A DNA stretch of 64,000 nt from Dactylellina haptotyla (Eukaryota > Ascomycota > Orbiliomycetes > Orbiliales > Orbiliaceae): positions 124,001-188,000 of the forward strand of contig JAQJAX010000011.1 in the NCBI GenBank assembly GCA_031310005.1, in the 5' to 3' direction. The notes beneath the pieces are model-generated. The model saw nothing but the letters and a program-made list of their open reading frames with translations. It did not search any database and had not been told where the DNA came from. A program made the translations under genes and the position numbers. Below, piece by piece: positions 1 to 11,879 of the stretch (position 1 is the first letter of the stretch; each line of letters begins with the position of its first letter).

Positions 1-61
1 ACTCATGAGTTTTCTCAGGAAATCTTAAGTTTCCCCTGTATACCATTTCAGCACTTAGGTT
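1..61 (-). tRNA. trnL(uaa): tRNA-Leu(UAA), 3' part outside the window
   Basis: Read on the minus strand, the 5' acceptor ACCTAAG is followed by a D arm with GG and by the anticodon arm GGAAA-CTTAAGA-TTTCC, giving anticodon TAA. A long variable arm begins after it, as in tRNA-Leu. The T arm and 3' end lie beyond the window edge. Confidence 0.85.
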
Positions 62-228
62 AATAATATATAAAATTTAATTTTATTATAAAATTATTTT
101 TTATTAAAAGCAGTCTCCCCTCATTATTCTGGCCGATTGGATAGAATAATTACCAAATATTATAATATTAATTACTTCAATTTTTGAAAAAAATATCAAT
201 TAAACTATTAAATTATTATAAATTTTAG
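62..228. other. Intergenic, unassigned
   Basis: AT-rich spacer with one GC-richer patch at about 106-146 that does not fold as a tRNA. No gene is recognised. Confidence 0.5.
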
Positions 229-301
229 TAAGGCTAGAATGACTTGAACATTCATCTAAGCTATTATGAGCAGCTTGCTTTACCTATTAAGCTATAGCCT
301 T
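229..301 (-). tRNA. trnM(cau): tRNA-Met(CAU)
   Basis: Acceptor AAGGCTA pairs with TAGCCTT. The D arm contains AATAGGTA, the anticodon arm is AGCTG-CTCATAA-TAGCT, and the T arm is GAATG-TTCAAGT-CATTC. This is one of three CAU tRNAs here; one of the three may be an Ile(CAU) whose C34 is modified. Confidence 0.93.
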
Positions 302-354
302 TAAATAATAAATTAACAGAAAATTAATTAAATTTTTTAAATTTTATTTTTTTA

Positions 355-424
355 TGCGGACAAAGGATTTGAACCTTTCTCTACTGGGCATGAGCCAGTT
401 ATGTTACCAAGTACACCAATCCGC
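355..424 (-). tRNA. trnM(cau): tRNA-Met(CAU), second copy
   Basis: Acceptor GCGGATT pairs with the 3' strand ending TCCGC (discriminator A). The anticodon arm is ACTGG-CTCATGC-CCAGT and the T loop TTCAAAT. The sequence differs from the neighbouring CAU tRNA, so initiator and elongator (or Ile) roles are probably divided, but which is which cannot be decided here. Confidence 0.93.
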
Positions 425-485
425 GATTATCTACATTTTTTGTTTAAAAATAAAATATAAAAACTTTTTACTTTAGAATAATGTT

Positions 486-558
486 TAGCTCAAGGGGAGC
501 TCGAATCCCCACCCTAGTAGTGAAAGTACTATGTCTTAACCTATTTGACCATTGAGCC
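486..558 (-). tRNA. trnE(uuc): tRNA-Glu(UUC)
   Basis: Acceptor GGCTCAA pairs with TTGAGCT (one G-U). The anticodon arm is TAGTA-CTTTCAC-TACTA, and the T arm GGGGA-TTCGAGC-TCCCC pairs fully. Confidence 0.93.
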
Positions 559-1558
559 TGTAAATTTTAAATAAAGTGCGAATTATCGCATATATATTAT
601 GCGATGGTAAAATTAAAAACCATAAAAAATTTTAATTCAAAAATTATATATATTTTTTATAATTATAAAACACAGAAATCTTAGTATATTTAGAATAATT
701 ACATAACCTTTTATTTTTTTATATTTATTAATAAATACCATATTTGTTTTTTATATTCCACATATTTTGAGTACCATTATAAATTATTGCAGTAAAACTA
801 AAACATATTTAATATTTTACGACGGTAATAAACCCTGTATGTTAGTTTTTAAATAAAAAAATTCTATTAATTAAAGTATAAAATAATAATAACCAATGAT
901 TATAATTCAATTTGACGAAGAAATTTTAATATAATAATTTCATAAAATTCTAAAACAAATTTTAAATATTTTCTATAATAATAATTATTTAATAATAATT
1001 TCTTATAAAAATAATATATTATTTTATTTATTTTAAATTTTTATAAATAATTATAAATAAAAATATAATATAATAATTATAATAATTGCTTATTAATACA
1101 ATAATAAAATAAAAAAAAATAACTATAAATTAATTACAATTAATAAACCAACACGCGTTAACCGCGCAAGTTAATGACAGTATTAAACTTAATAAATATA
1201 ATTATATTATGTTTACTTAGGGTATTTAAGATTATTAAACTAAAATTTTTAAATTTTTAAAATTGAATAAATTAGGCGTATATTAATTATATTATCTCAG
1301 CATAACGCAATTAATATGTTGCATCGCAGCCTCACAGATACTTAGTTGCTAAATTTAATGTTAATTTTATATTTTTATTTATATATTATAAAAACAAATT
1401 TAATCGTTCATATTTAAATTATTTAAATTATATAAAAAAAACTTTATTTCATTAAATTAAAATTTTTATTTAGTAGCCTCGCAGCTGCGTTGGATGTCTA
1501 TTAACTAAATGTAATATTTAAAAATAATTTATATAAATATATATCAATTTATTTATTA
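559..1558. other. AT-rich spacer with small GC clusters
   Basis: No coding or tRNA signal. Three short GC-rich patches stand out (about 1150-1172, 1312-1334 and 1469-1493). They resemble the GC clusters of other fungal mitochondrial spacers. Confidence 0.5.
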
Positions 1559-1629
1559 AACTCAGTGTAAGAATCGCACTTACTTTTTCCGATTACAAAA
1601 CGGATACATTACTTTTATGTTAACCGAGC
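1559..1629 (-). tRNA. trnT(ugu): tRNA-Thr(UGU)
   Basis: Acceptor GCTCGGT pairs with ACTGAGT, the D stem is ACAT/ATGT, the anticodon loop TTTGTAA gives UGU, and the T arm GTAAG-TGCGATT-CTTAC pairs fully. Confidence 0.9.
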
Positions 1630-2473
1630 TATTAGTTAATATATATTTTATAATTATAAAAATAATACAAATTTAAAAATTTTAAACATTCAATTTAATA
1701 ATATAAATATTAAAATTAATTAGTTTTTCATTAAATGCAAACCTATAAAAACAATTAACTTTTATAAATCTATACTTATAATATATATATATAAATATTT
1801 TATTTAATATTTCCTATTTTTAATTAAATTTATAAAAAAGTTTTTTGTCTTATTTAAAATATTAACGATAAATGTATTGTTGTATGAAAAAAAAATTAGA
1901 TCTTTATACCTAAAAAAATTAAAATCCTTTCAGCTAAAGCCTAATTATTACATATATAACTAATATATAAATATATATAATTTTATTTATAGATTACTTA
2001 TTATATAGTAATACGTAGTAGTATTCTACGTTTTTAAGAGTATCCTAAAATTAGTTTCAAACTTATATGCTTTCAGCTCTTTACTCACCGCCAAGCCAAA
2101 ACTCAGAAATTTTATTTTACATAAAAATATCTTTAATCTACATTATAAATTAAAAATTTCACTGAGAGCGTCAAAACATAGCTTTCCTGCCGTGCCTATG
2201 CTATTCTTTACTTAAGTGTCAATAAAATTCATTTTGTATTACTTTTAGTAAACAATTAATATTGTCCACATAAACAACAGGTAAACCAGAGGTTATTATT
2301 CCCAGTTCCTTTCGTACAAAGGGCCTGTTTTTATTTTACTCTAAATACCACTAGAAGATAGAAACCATACTGTCTCACGACGTATTTAACCCAGCTCGTG
2401 TAGCTTTTTAAACGACGAACAGTCGTACCTTCCATGCTTCCTGCGTTCATGAGGATAAGCTAAGCCGACATCG

Positions 2474-3041
2474 CTTAATTTAACTTATCCATATATTTAT
2501 TGTTTGTTACATCATGAGCTTAAACTCAAGATGAGAAAATTTTCTTCCATATATTACAATATGGTTCAGATTATATTTTTACCCAGTATCAAAGAGTAAT
2601 TGATAGTTATTCTGGATATAGGCGTGTAATCGTTGAGGGGTTATTTTATTAACTTCCCTGCTGATTGTCCAATTATTTGTTATATTTTTAAAAGTATAAA
2701 AATAAATTTAATAATTTAGGATATTCCAGCATATAGTCTATTTCTAATTTTATATTACTATAAAATCTCCCCGATGTCTATTATATTATTACACAATTAA
2801 AAAAAGATAATAAATATTATTTATTAGGTAAGCCTTGATCAAACCCAATAGAAGCATTTCCATTATAATTAATAATAAATGTAGCATCACCTAACCCACA
2901 ACCTATTATAAGATATTTATGCAATTGTGACAAAGTCGAATAATTTACCAAATTAGATCAGTATAAAGGACTTATTTTTTTTTATTTATATCTAAACTAT
3001 AAACAATATTTTTTAATTTTTTGTGTGAATATATTATATTC
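2474..3041 (-). mobile_element. Group I intron in rnl, domain V, no ORF
   Basis: The exons read GGCACCTT | CGATGTCGGC in sense, which places the intron at about E. coli 2500 in the peptidyl-transferase centre, a known group I site. The intron starts after U and ends in G. Sense core elements are GCTGGAATATCC (P), GACAATCAGCAGG (Q), CCTCAACGATTA (R) and a CTATAT element. It is about 568 bases with no ORF. Confidence 0.8.
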
Positions 3042-4079
3042 AAGGTGCCAAACTGCGCTCCCAATGTGTACTCTCAAGCGCAATCAGCCTGTTATCCCTA
3101 GCGTAACTTTATTCTATAATACGGAACCAGTCCTTTGTGTATTCCGCGATCGTATGCCCCGCTTACGCGACTGATAGACGCGTAGGTCAGACAGTTAAGC
3201 AAGATTATGCCATTAAACTTGACTAGTCATTATCAAAATCACTATTCACAAGATTGAAGTCTTGGATTTTAGCAACTTTAAATATATATTACATCTAATC
3301 TTTATAAAATTCATATTTATGAAGTTACAAAAGATTAAAATTGTTAATTTTATTTATTACACCTATCATCGATATAGTTAAAATCTTACTTGCTTAAAAA
3401 TTAAATTCTACTTTAAATAAAAAGATAGTGATTAAATACATATAGGGATAAGTAATATTATCCGCTTATATACAAATTCGTATTAAGCCGGTGCAACCAA
3501 AGGCCGCACAGCCTTAAATTTATAAAAAATATATTAAATAAAAATTCAGAGTAAAAAATATATATTTTTTCCCAAATTTTCTGAATTAGGATATACCCAG
3601 CTACTCTTTATGGGATCTGTGCCCCGCATAAACTGCCACCTAGCCGTTGTTCTCATTATTTATTACCTATGTGAAAATAAACTTTTATGTATATATGAAA
3701 AATATCACATTACCCTGTAGTTCATAGAATTTGTTTTTAAGTAATTAATTTTAAATAAATTAATTACTTAAAATTCTCAGGCAATATTAGTTATCGTGTA
3801 CTTTATACTATTATTGAATAATTAACACCGGTTGATAAATAGATTAAGTCATTTTATTTAATTAAAAATAAAGTGGAGGACAATGTAGTCCCCAGCAATG
3901 TGATAGACTCAAAAAGGTGTTTCAATTACGTCTAAACAACTACCTTATCCCTACGGTTGGTCCGATCACACGCAATGACTAGAAACAGTAAAGCTGCATA
4001 GGGTCTTCTCGTCTATCTAGAGGTAAACAGTATCTGCCAATTCTGATTAAAAAGATGGTTAACCATCATGAGAGTTATT

Positions 4080-6330
4080 TATGCTTCCTAGCATATTTAT
4101 CCTGCCTCTCTACGCTATTGTGCGTTACAGAATTCGACTGTACATTAGTCAAATATATTCAATTTTTCCTTTGTTAATCCAGTCTGTCGCGATATATACA
4201 ACTATCGACGGTCTTTAACTAGGATGTTATTAACCGTTTTCACTTTATTTTCTATAGCGATAAATCTGTTAAGTTGTATCTTTTCATCAGATTTTTACTT
4301 TAATGTTTTTTTATAACATATTTTAAGTAAATACATTGTAAAAAATACTAAACTTTAATTTAATAATATATTTTAATTCGTTTAATTTTATAATTTTTTA
4401 TTAATACAGTATATTCTGAATTAGCTTCAAATTCAACATCTAAATGTTTACTCAATGTTTTAATATTAACACCTATAATATCTGCAGATTCAGATATAGT
4501 TTGTGCTTTTAATATTTCACCTTTAGGTGTTATTATTTTATATATACAACCATCATGTTGATAAATTATTTTTTTTGAGTTTATATCTCTAAGACGCCCG
4601 TCTCATAAATGTTCTACTAACGGAAGAGCATTTTTTATAATATCTCTTTCATTTTTAGTTAATTTTTCTGCGGGGATACTGCCAGAATAAGTAGATAATC
4701 TAAAATTATTCATACTTCGTGATAATTTTAAAATTAATGATTTTACTGGATCTTTTTTATGTGCTCCATTATAAACTGTATTACATATTAATTTGAAATC
4801 ATTAAAATCTTGAGCTTTTTTACTTAAAAAAGTCAATTTATCAAGAAAAGATATTAAATAATTATGTAATATCCGGATATCCTTAATAATTAATAAAACA
4901 CTACTTTTACTATTATTTCTAGCTTTTTGAATATTTATTCCTATATTAGATGAATTATTTAATTTTCAAATTGAATTTTCATCAAAACCTAAGTTTTCTA
5001 TTAAAAATTCTTTAATTTTCACAATCACAGGTAATTGATGTTCTGTTAAAACAATTGAAAAAGCAGGTACTAAGTTGCTTCTTCATAAATTAAATGAACC
5101 TTCACCTTCAATTAAGCCTAATAATCAGTAAGCTGTTATTTTTATATGATTAGCAGGTAGATCAAAGTTAGTTCGATTAGAATTAATACCATTTTTTAAT
5201 TTTATTAATTTATCTATTAATTGTTCTGTTAATACTCCATTTCTATTATGGTATAAGTTAAAAGCTTCTTTAAAATTTAAATAATCTAAATATTTAGTAG
5301 TATTTAAATTATAATTATCAAAAATATTAATTAGTTTTATTATACCTTCTTTATCTGAAACAATAAATTTACATTCTTTATCTGTTTCATAAATATAACC
5401 TATATCTAATAACTTTTGTATATAAACCAAAACAATTTTATCGTCTTTATGAAGTCCAATAGTAAATCTAAAATTAAATTTATTTATATTGTCGTTTTCA
5501 ACGTAATTAGGTATAATACTAAAATTTGACTCCCCATCAGAAAACCCTACGAATCATCAATAAAAATTATGTAAATTTGTTTTATTGTTAATTATTGTAA
5601 TATCTTTAAGAGAAAATAAAGAAGCAAACGCCCTCATTTGTACAAAACCTCGCTCACGAATTATTAAGAAAAGCTTATTTAAGCTTTGATATTTTTTATT
5701 AAAAATGTTTGTGACTTTTATTTATTAGTTTAAGATGTATTAGACAATAAGGTTGTAAAATTTCCTCTTGACTTCAAACGTTTTCTATTAAACACGACAG
5801 ATCCCGTGGTCTTTTCACCGCGGGAAACCTTCTATATTATCGATTTCCAGACAGTATCTTAAATGTTTTCAGATTTGGTATACAAGGAATTTTAGTTTAA
5901 TCGATCGGGCCAATTCCTACAGCTAAAGACTTTCTTTAACTCCATCTACACCCTTAGAAGCACACAATATGATGGCATTCTGTTTATTCCATAATAATTA
6001 TTATTTTCGATTAGTTTTTATTCAAAATTTATAGTTACATAGCTAAAGCTAATACACCTTAGCGCCGATCCTTTGAATAAAAAAGCTCAATCTATCCAAA
6101 TGGGGGGTCAGCCCACAAGGATAAACACAGGATTCGAACCTGATTACGCCACTTGTTTTATTCACCAGTTAAAGCATCTAATTAGTATTATTAAAATGGT
6201 ATCAAGAAATTATGGAAATTATTAACTACCGCCAAGAAATCCAAAAAAAAAAATTAGTTTAAACGAATTAATAAAGTTTAGTAAAAACTATAGAGTTGGA
6301 TTTACACCAACGCAGCAAATAAATACTGCT
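4080..6330 (-). mobile_element. Large intron in rnl carrying a LAGLIDADG ORF
   Basis: It lies between the rnl exon ending ...CTCAGTGAAATTGGAATAGCAGT and the exon starting near GCAGATACTGTTTACC, just before the ACGAGAAGACCC block (about E. coli 2030-2060). The ends are approximate. The 5' half (5740-6330) is structured and contains GGGCTGACCCCCC, a motif also present in the GIY intron near 8765. The 3' half holds a LAGLIDADG gene. Confidence 0.65.
4360..5637 (-). CDS. LAGLIDADG homing endonuclease/maturase in rnl intron
   Basis: It is one open frame of 426 codons once TGA is read as Trp. It begins at the ATG at 5637 (MRAFASLFSL) and ends at TAA. Two LAGLIDADG motifs are present, WWFVGFSDGESNF near residue 30 and WLLGLIEGEGSFN near residue 175, so this is a monomeric two-motif enzyme. 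It probably cleaves the intronless rnl allele, helps splicing, or both. The C-terminus (GEILKAQTISESADIIGVN) resembles the small NUMOD-type DNA-binding helix found on homing enzymes. Four in-frame TGA codons split it under the standard code, but no other lesion was seen, so it looks intact. It is not fused to a protein exon because the host gene is rRNA. Confidence 0.88.
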
Positions 6331-7577
6331 ATTCCAATTTCACTGAGCCAATCATCGAGACAGCTGTTGTATCGTTACATCATTCATGCAAGACCATATT
6401 TAGTGGCCAAGGTATTTTGCTACCTTTGGACCCTCATAGATAAGGCCGCCATTAACCGGGGTATCCTTCAAAACCAGACCAACATCATATAGACGCAGCC
6501 CAGAAACTCCGTTAACCAGCCGGCATCGGGCAGACATCACACTCTATACTTAGACTTTCATCTTAATGCAGCGTGCTTTGTTTTAATTAAACAGTCGGAC
6601 AACACGATTCTATGCTTCCTTATCCTACCCGATATTAAACGGGAGGATCGGCACTCCTTCTCCCTAAGTTACGGTAGTTAGTTTGCCGAGTTCCTTAATG
6701 ATTGTTCACTCAAGCGCCTTCGTATTCTCTACTAGCTTACCTCTTGGTGCGTTTAGGTACGGTTTATTTTCGTAAAGTTTAACATAATAGTCTATCCTTA
6801 CGTTATTTATTGTTTTTCCAGAACACTTATACACTTATATAAGGTTGTTACAATAAAATTAAAGATTTTTCTCATCGTTTAGACCTTTAGGTCAATTAAC
6901 TTAGAGGCCGTTACTTACATATAATTCCATAAGCTTAAGGCGAGGAAAATTTTCCTTTTTCGTTACTCATGTCAGCATTCTCACTTGGGTTAATGTGTTT
7001 TTATTCTTAAAAAGAATAATTTAATAATATCACCCAACGTTCCGCTACCCCATAATTAAATTAGACAAACCATTTTTTTTATGGATACCAATTATAATTA
7101 TAGACAAGGTGTCGGTATATTGTTTAGATCCGTTAAATTTTAGATATCTCTATCCACCGGAAATTTTCCGGTGTTGAATCAGTGCTCTATTACGAGGTCT
7201 TTAAAAAATGGCAGCCACTAAGCCCATCACCTGATCGAATAAGATAAAAACTCTCTTTATTTCACTTGACAATAATTTTGGAACCTTATATTTACACTTG
7301 TTCTGGGCTGTTTCCCTTTTGACATACACAGATTATTCTTCTTTGCCATTTTACAGGCTGAGTTGAAGAAGTTATTCCTGAATAGTTCATTACGAAGAAT
7401 TTTTAAATTATATCATTCGTAGAATTATCCATTTAGACAATAGGCTAAAAGCCTTTTTCAGTTTTAATTTTATTTTTCTATTTTTTGTTTGCAGAACCGC
7501 AGTACACTTGTATTATTTTTATTATAAAATGTAAAGCTAAATACTTTACGATTAGTAAAAATACTTTACGTTATCAC

Positions 7578-8360
7578 TTATTCTGATAACGAAATAATAT
7601 ATATTTCTTTAATAGGTCTGTTTCTTTTTATAGCATTATAAATAGCTTGCCTTGAAACACCTAAAAATTCTCCTGCTTCAGTTTGGGTAGTAAATTCTTT
7701 TACTTCGTTAGTCTGAGTATTTAATACCCTTACTGCTACTCCTTCACGCTCAATGGTTTTTGCTTTTATATTAGCTAGAGCTTCAGAAGAAAGTGGATTA
7801 TTTTTTTTATAATTTGCAGTTGCAATAGCCAATTTATTTTTAGTTTCTTCACTAACAAGTTTATTTTTATGAGTTAAAGATAATATTTCTTTATGTTCTG
7901 TAGATATAGTCTTTAATTTAAACTTTTCAATGTTTTCTAGACTATGTCGATAACCTAACACAGAGTATGCGAATTTTAATATATTATATTCAGGATTTAA
8001 TTTATCTATGAAAAATTGTTCTCTTTTAATTAAATCAGTTTTAGAACAATACTCTAATATATCCAAGGTAAAACCTTTGTGACCATATTTAAGTAAAGCA
8101 TCTTTTATTGGCCGAGGGTTTCTTTTTAATTCATTTTCATTGAAGTAACTTCCTAATCTCTTAGCTAAATCAACCCCACTACCTACATAAGATTTATTAT
8201 TTTCATTATTAATTCAACGATAAATACCTGATTTATTACGATTTTCTTTTAATATATTTTCTTTAAATAGTTCTGCATTTTCATAACTCTTGATAGGAGA
8301 AACTATATCATTATTTGTTGATATATTTGTATTTAAATTATTATTGTTATTATTATTTAT
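7578..8360 (-). CDS. GIY-YIG homing endonuclease in rnl intron
   Basis: With TGA as Trp the frame is open from just after an upstream TAA to the stop at 7578. No ATG lies at its head, and an ATA at 8360 is the likeliest start under code 4. The order is an Asn-rich N-terminus, SGIYRWINNENNKSYVGSG (GIY and YVG elements), LLKYGHKGFTLDILEYC, then the catalytic-Glu region KREQFFIDKLNPEYN. A C-terminal NUMOD1-like helix-turn-helix follows (TQTEAGEFLGVSRQAIYNAI). Length (about 260 residues) and motif order fit an active intron-homing nuclease that cuts intronless rnl. No frameshift was seen. Confidence 0.85.
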
Positions 8361-8439
8361 TGTGACGGTTTAATTTTTATATAGTTAGCGAGCAATAATC
8401 AAACGATTATTCTAAAGGTAACTTCTTGGTTTACACTTA

Positions 8440-8760
8440 ATATCCGCGTTCTTTCCACCCGCGCCATTCCTCATCCGGATGACACGTTTCTACCAGCAAT
8501 GCACCTTAGAAAAGGCCGTTTATCTCTTCTTCACGTCGTCCGTTAGCGTCGTTCGGACGGTATTCCGCTACTTCGATCACTTGAGGGCCGTTCACAATCG
8601 TAACCTTTATGAATTGTGCCGTTTCGCTTACTCAAGCTGCTGCATTGAACCGTATGGATTCCCGCTGACGTATAAGTTTATGTCAATTCATATCTTTAGG
8701 CAATGTAAAATACATTGCTCGCAAGACTTCTGTTAGTGCACAAAGGTATAGCCTCGTACT
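8440..8760 (-). other. GC-rich island inside the rnl GIY intron
   Basis: About 300 bases have near-balanced base composition inside an intron that is otherwise about 80% AT. One minus-strand frame reads like protein for about 35 codons (FIKVTIVNGPQVIEVAEY) before a stop, and again briefly after it. The origin is unknown; it may be a transferred fragment or a GC-rich structural insert. The open plus-strand frame here looks like a shadow. Confidence 0.4.
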
Positions 8761-9511
8761 TAAAGGGGGGTCAGCCCTAAAACTACGTTTACCCTTCGAG
8801 GGTTAGGTCTCCATATTTTATCCTATGATTACCTTCAGTTGCCATAATTTTTCTTAAAATCTAGTAGCAAAGATACTATATAGGGCGAATATATTTAATT
8901 CATTCCAGAGAAAAAAAAATAGAAATGAAAATAAAACTTTATTGCCATTGCATCCTTTCGGATGAGGCTTGACTATATCTTAAACAATCCTATAGGAGTG
9001 TCAACCTACATTTAGTCGATGAACTGCACACCTAAAAGGTGCTTGGCTGCGGATTACCTATTTCCTTTCGGTTATTAATTTTTATTTTACCACACCACAA
9101 GTTATTATCTGTGCCACAAGAAGTTATTCACCTTTACGTTTCCGTTCTTGTTTGGTTAAAATTACTTTAAGGTTTTCCCGTCAATTTGAAGGTTTTTAGT
9201 AAAAGATTAACTTTTACTTAAGGCTGTGTGTTAAGTTACTCACACTTATACAACCTTAGCATACTATGTCTGTTAATTCAACATTCATCTTTGCCATTCC
9301 GAGACCTATTACTTAACGATAAAATCTTCACGATCCCCCGATGTAATTGAAAAATATCTCTTCGACTAGCCTAGTAAGATCAAGTTCTGTACCTGCATGA
9401 TGTTAGTTAAAATTACGTACTTAGATACGTTTCGCGGAAAACCAGCTATCCCTAGTCAGTTTTATCTTTCACCAACTTACCACAATTCATCGGATATCTA
9501 TACAACGATAC

Positions 9512-11205
9512 ATATTATCTTTTTGCCTGTAGCGATTAATATAAACGCTATTTAAGGCTGAGCTAAGATTTTTCTCCCTAAATAATAAAATACCTATATA
9601 GGTATTTAAATTATCCATTTCAGTTAATATAATTTATTTTTTTCTTTTTACTCTATCTTTTTTTTTTATTAATAAGTTACTAATCAGTGCTTGACTAACA
9701 GCTCCTTTAGTAATGCCTAAGGCTTTACTTGCTTCAGTTAAACTTATGAATTCCATTATTTTGTTAGTTTCAATATTTTCTATAATAATAGGAACTCTTA
9801 TTGAAGCTGTAGCATTTTTAGTTGATTTGGCTTTTTTTTCTTTAACCTCGTCACTTAAAATAAAATTTTTCATTTTTTCCAGAGATTCCATAGTATGTTT
9901 GTAACCTAAAGTAGATCCTGCTGTTTTTACAATATTATATTCTGGTTTTAATAAATCTAAATAATATTGTTCTCTTTTTAATGAATCTGTGTTATCACAA
10001 TATTCTAGAATTTCTAAACTAAAGTTTGAAAATCCGTATTTTAAAAGTGCAAGATTTATAAGAGTAGATTTTTTTGCTAAAGAACGCAAATTATAATATG
10101 TATAAAATCTAACGTTTAAATTTACAGAACTACCTACGTATGTTTTACCGTTAGTATTGTTAATTCAACGATATACTACTGCTTTTTTTTTTATTGTCTG
10201 TAAATATTTTAATTTTATCCGTATCAGCATTATTGTATTTAATGACAGGTTTTACATCAATATTACTTGAATTATTAGAAGAAAAATATCTAATATTTTT
10301 TAAATTAAATTCAAGAGATTTAAAATTTATTGGACAAAAAATAGGCAAAAAGTATAATGGATAATAAATTTGGCATAGGGCAATTGAGTGATAGAGCTCA
10401 AGCTCAATATTCAACTCAACCATTTTATTGTTTGTTAAAACTAATAAAATTAATAATCCAATTGTGAACATTATTTTTGCAGTACGTTTATTATTAAATA
10501 ATATATTTGTATAACTCATGTTTTTCATGTTTTCTGATACTCAAGTTAATTATAGGAACAGGTTTAGTTAAAACAGGTTTGGTGTAAAATTAATTTTAGT
10601 AGTATTTTAAAATACTTAATCAGTTGCAAAAAAACAAATGTAATCTATATTATATTATTTAATTGTTATAACCCTATATATTTTCCCGTTGGTTTAATAT
10701 CAATTATTATTTAGATAAAAACCGGTTTAGTTTTAAGGATTAAAACAAATTTTATAATAAAACTAGTTACCACATTTAAGTAATATATTATCCAACATAA
10801 AGAGTCACAAATAAAGAAACACAAAAAGATATATACCAATACCAAGAAAAAAACTGGATTAATTATAAAATTTCATTAATATATAATAAAATTATAATAA
10901 TTTATATTAACCTTACATTTTTTCAAATGAGGCTTGACTATATTTTAAGCTTGCGCTAACCAACATTTAGTCGATGAACTCTACATCAATATTAAAAAAG
11001 ATGTTTAGCTGCGGATTACCTATTTCCTTTCGGTTATCAATCTTTATTTTACTTTATCGCGAGTAATTACCTGCGCCCCAAGTTTTATTAAATATACTTG
11101 GTTAGTCAAGATTGCTTTAAGGACTCCCCGTCAATTTGATGGTTTACAACAGAAGGTTCACTTCTATTTAGGCTAAAATAAGTTGCTCAAACTTATTTGT
11201 TAACC
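9512..11205 (-). mobile_element. Group I intron in rnl with GIY-YIG ORF, second
   Basis: It interrupts the E. coli 790-800 region: the exon ...GATCGAACGGGTT ends near 11206 and the exon GATGAATTGTGG resumes near 9510. Sense core elements are AAATTGACGGGGAGTCC (P), GGTAATCCGCAGC (Q), GTTCATCGACTAAATG (R) and AAAATATAGTCAAGCCTC (S). The boundaries are approximate. Confidence 0.78.
9634..10528 (-). CDS. GIY-YIG homing endonuclease, split by an A-tract frame change
   Basis: The N-terminal frame starts at ATG 10528 (MKNMSYTNILFNNKRTAKIM). It has a hydrophobic segment and the presequence-like NIRYFSSNNSS, and ends at 10160. The catalytic part lies in another frame from about 10195 to 9634: VVYRWINNTNGKTYVGSSVN, LLKYGFSNFSLEILEYC, KREQYYLDLLKPEYN, then a C-terminal NUMOD1-like helix (SLTEASKALGITKGAVSQAL). 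The switch falls in a run of A after GACAATAA. This may be a real mutation, ribosomal slippage, or a sequencing miscall of a homopolymer. The GIY-YIG in cox2 intron 2 shows the same arrangement. Confidence 0.75.
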
Positions 11206-11879
11206 CGTTCGATCCTTTATAAATCTGATCATGGTAAGATCACTAGGCTTCGGGTCTAATTTTAGATACTTATCACTATTGTATTAACCGAGTTATCTAG
11301 GCATTTACTGCTCGCATCTAATATTAACTTGCTGACCCATTATGCAAAAGGTACGCTTTTAATATTATTTAAATTTTCTTCTCAAGCTGCTTATAAAACT
11401 ACTAATTTTTCAATTCCCTCACGGTACTCTTCGCTATCGCTCAATATATCATATTTAGCCTTAGAGGAAGGTTCCCCTTTACTTATTCAAACAAGCCTTA
11501 ACCCATTTTACTTAATAATTTTTTTTTATTTTATATTAATAAAATAAATTTTATACCATACTATGGTTTTAGTTTATATAGGTTTTTATAATAAATATAT
11601 TATAAAATTTTTATTTAATTAATATTAAATCTAAATTTTAAAAATTTTCCTAAAAATTTTTTTTTATGTTTTTTGATGTTTTTACGCATTACCGATTGTA
11701 CCTAAACCCTCCCATATGAATTGGAAGGCTTTTCTATTTTCATTCTCACTAATCATAGAATCTCTTTTGATTTCTTTTCCTAAAGTTATTAAGATATTTC
11801 AATTTACTTCGTTTATTACTGAATTTCTCTTAGAGTTCATGTTTTATACAAATTAAAGTATCTCTCTTTGATATATTGC

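Larger units (their letters stand above)
7330..9251 (-). mobile_element. Group I intron in rnl with GIY-YIG ORF
   Basis: It lies between the exon ending GCTAAGGTT and the exon with TGTATGTCAAAAGGGAAAC (about E. coli 980-1000). The core is at 8965-9180. Sense elements are AATTGACGGGAAAACC (P), GGTAATCCGCAGCCAAGC (Q), GTTCATCGACTAAATG (R) and AAGATATAGTC (S). It is a close sibling of the rnl intron with its core at 10930-11160. Between core and ORF lies an unusually GC-rich stretch (8440-8760). Confidence 0.8.

Noticed and set aside
6118-6195. tRNA-like T arm (CAGG-TTCGAAT-CCTG) in the rnl LAGLIDADG intron
   Set aside because: No matching acceptor, D arm or anticodon arm could be built around it; treated as intron structure.
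8479-8736. Plus-strand 85-codon frame in the GC-rich island
   Set aside because: It lies antisense to rnl intron sequence, has no upstream signal and no TGA-Trp usage; the minus-strand frame looks more protein-like.
9713-9904. Plus-strand ORF opposite the rnl GIY-YIG gene
   Set aside because: Antisense shadow of the NUMOD-like coding region.
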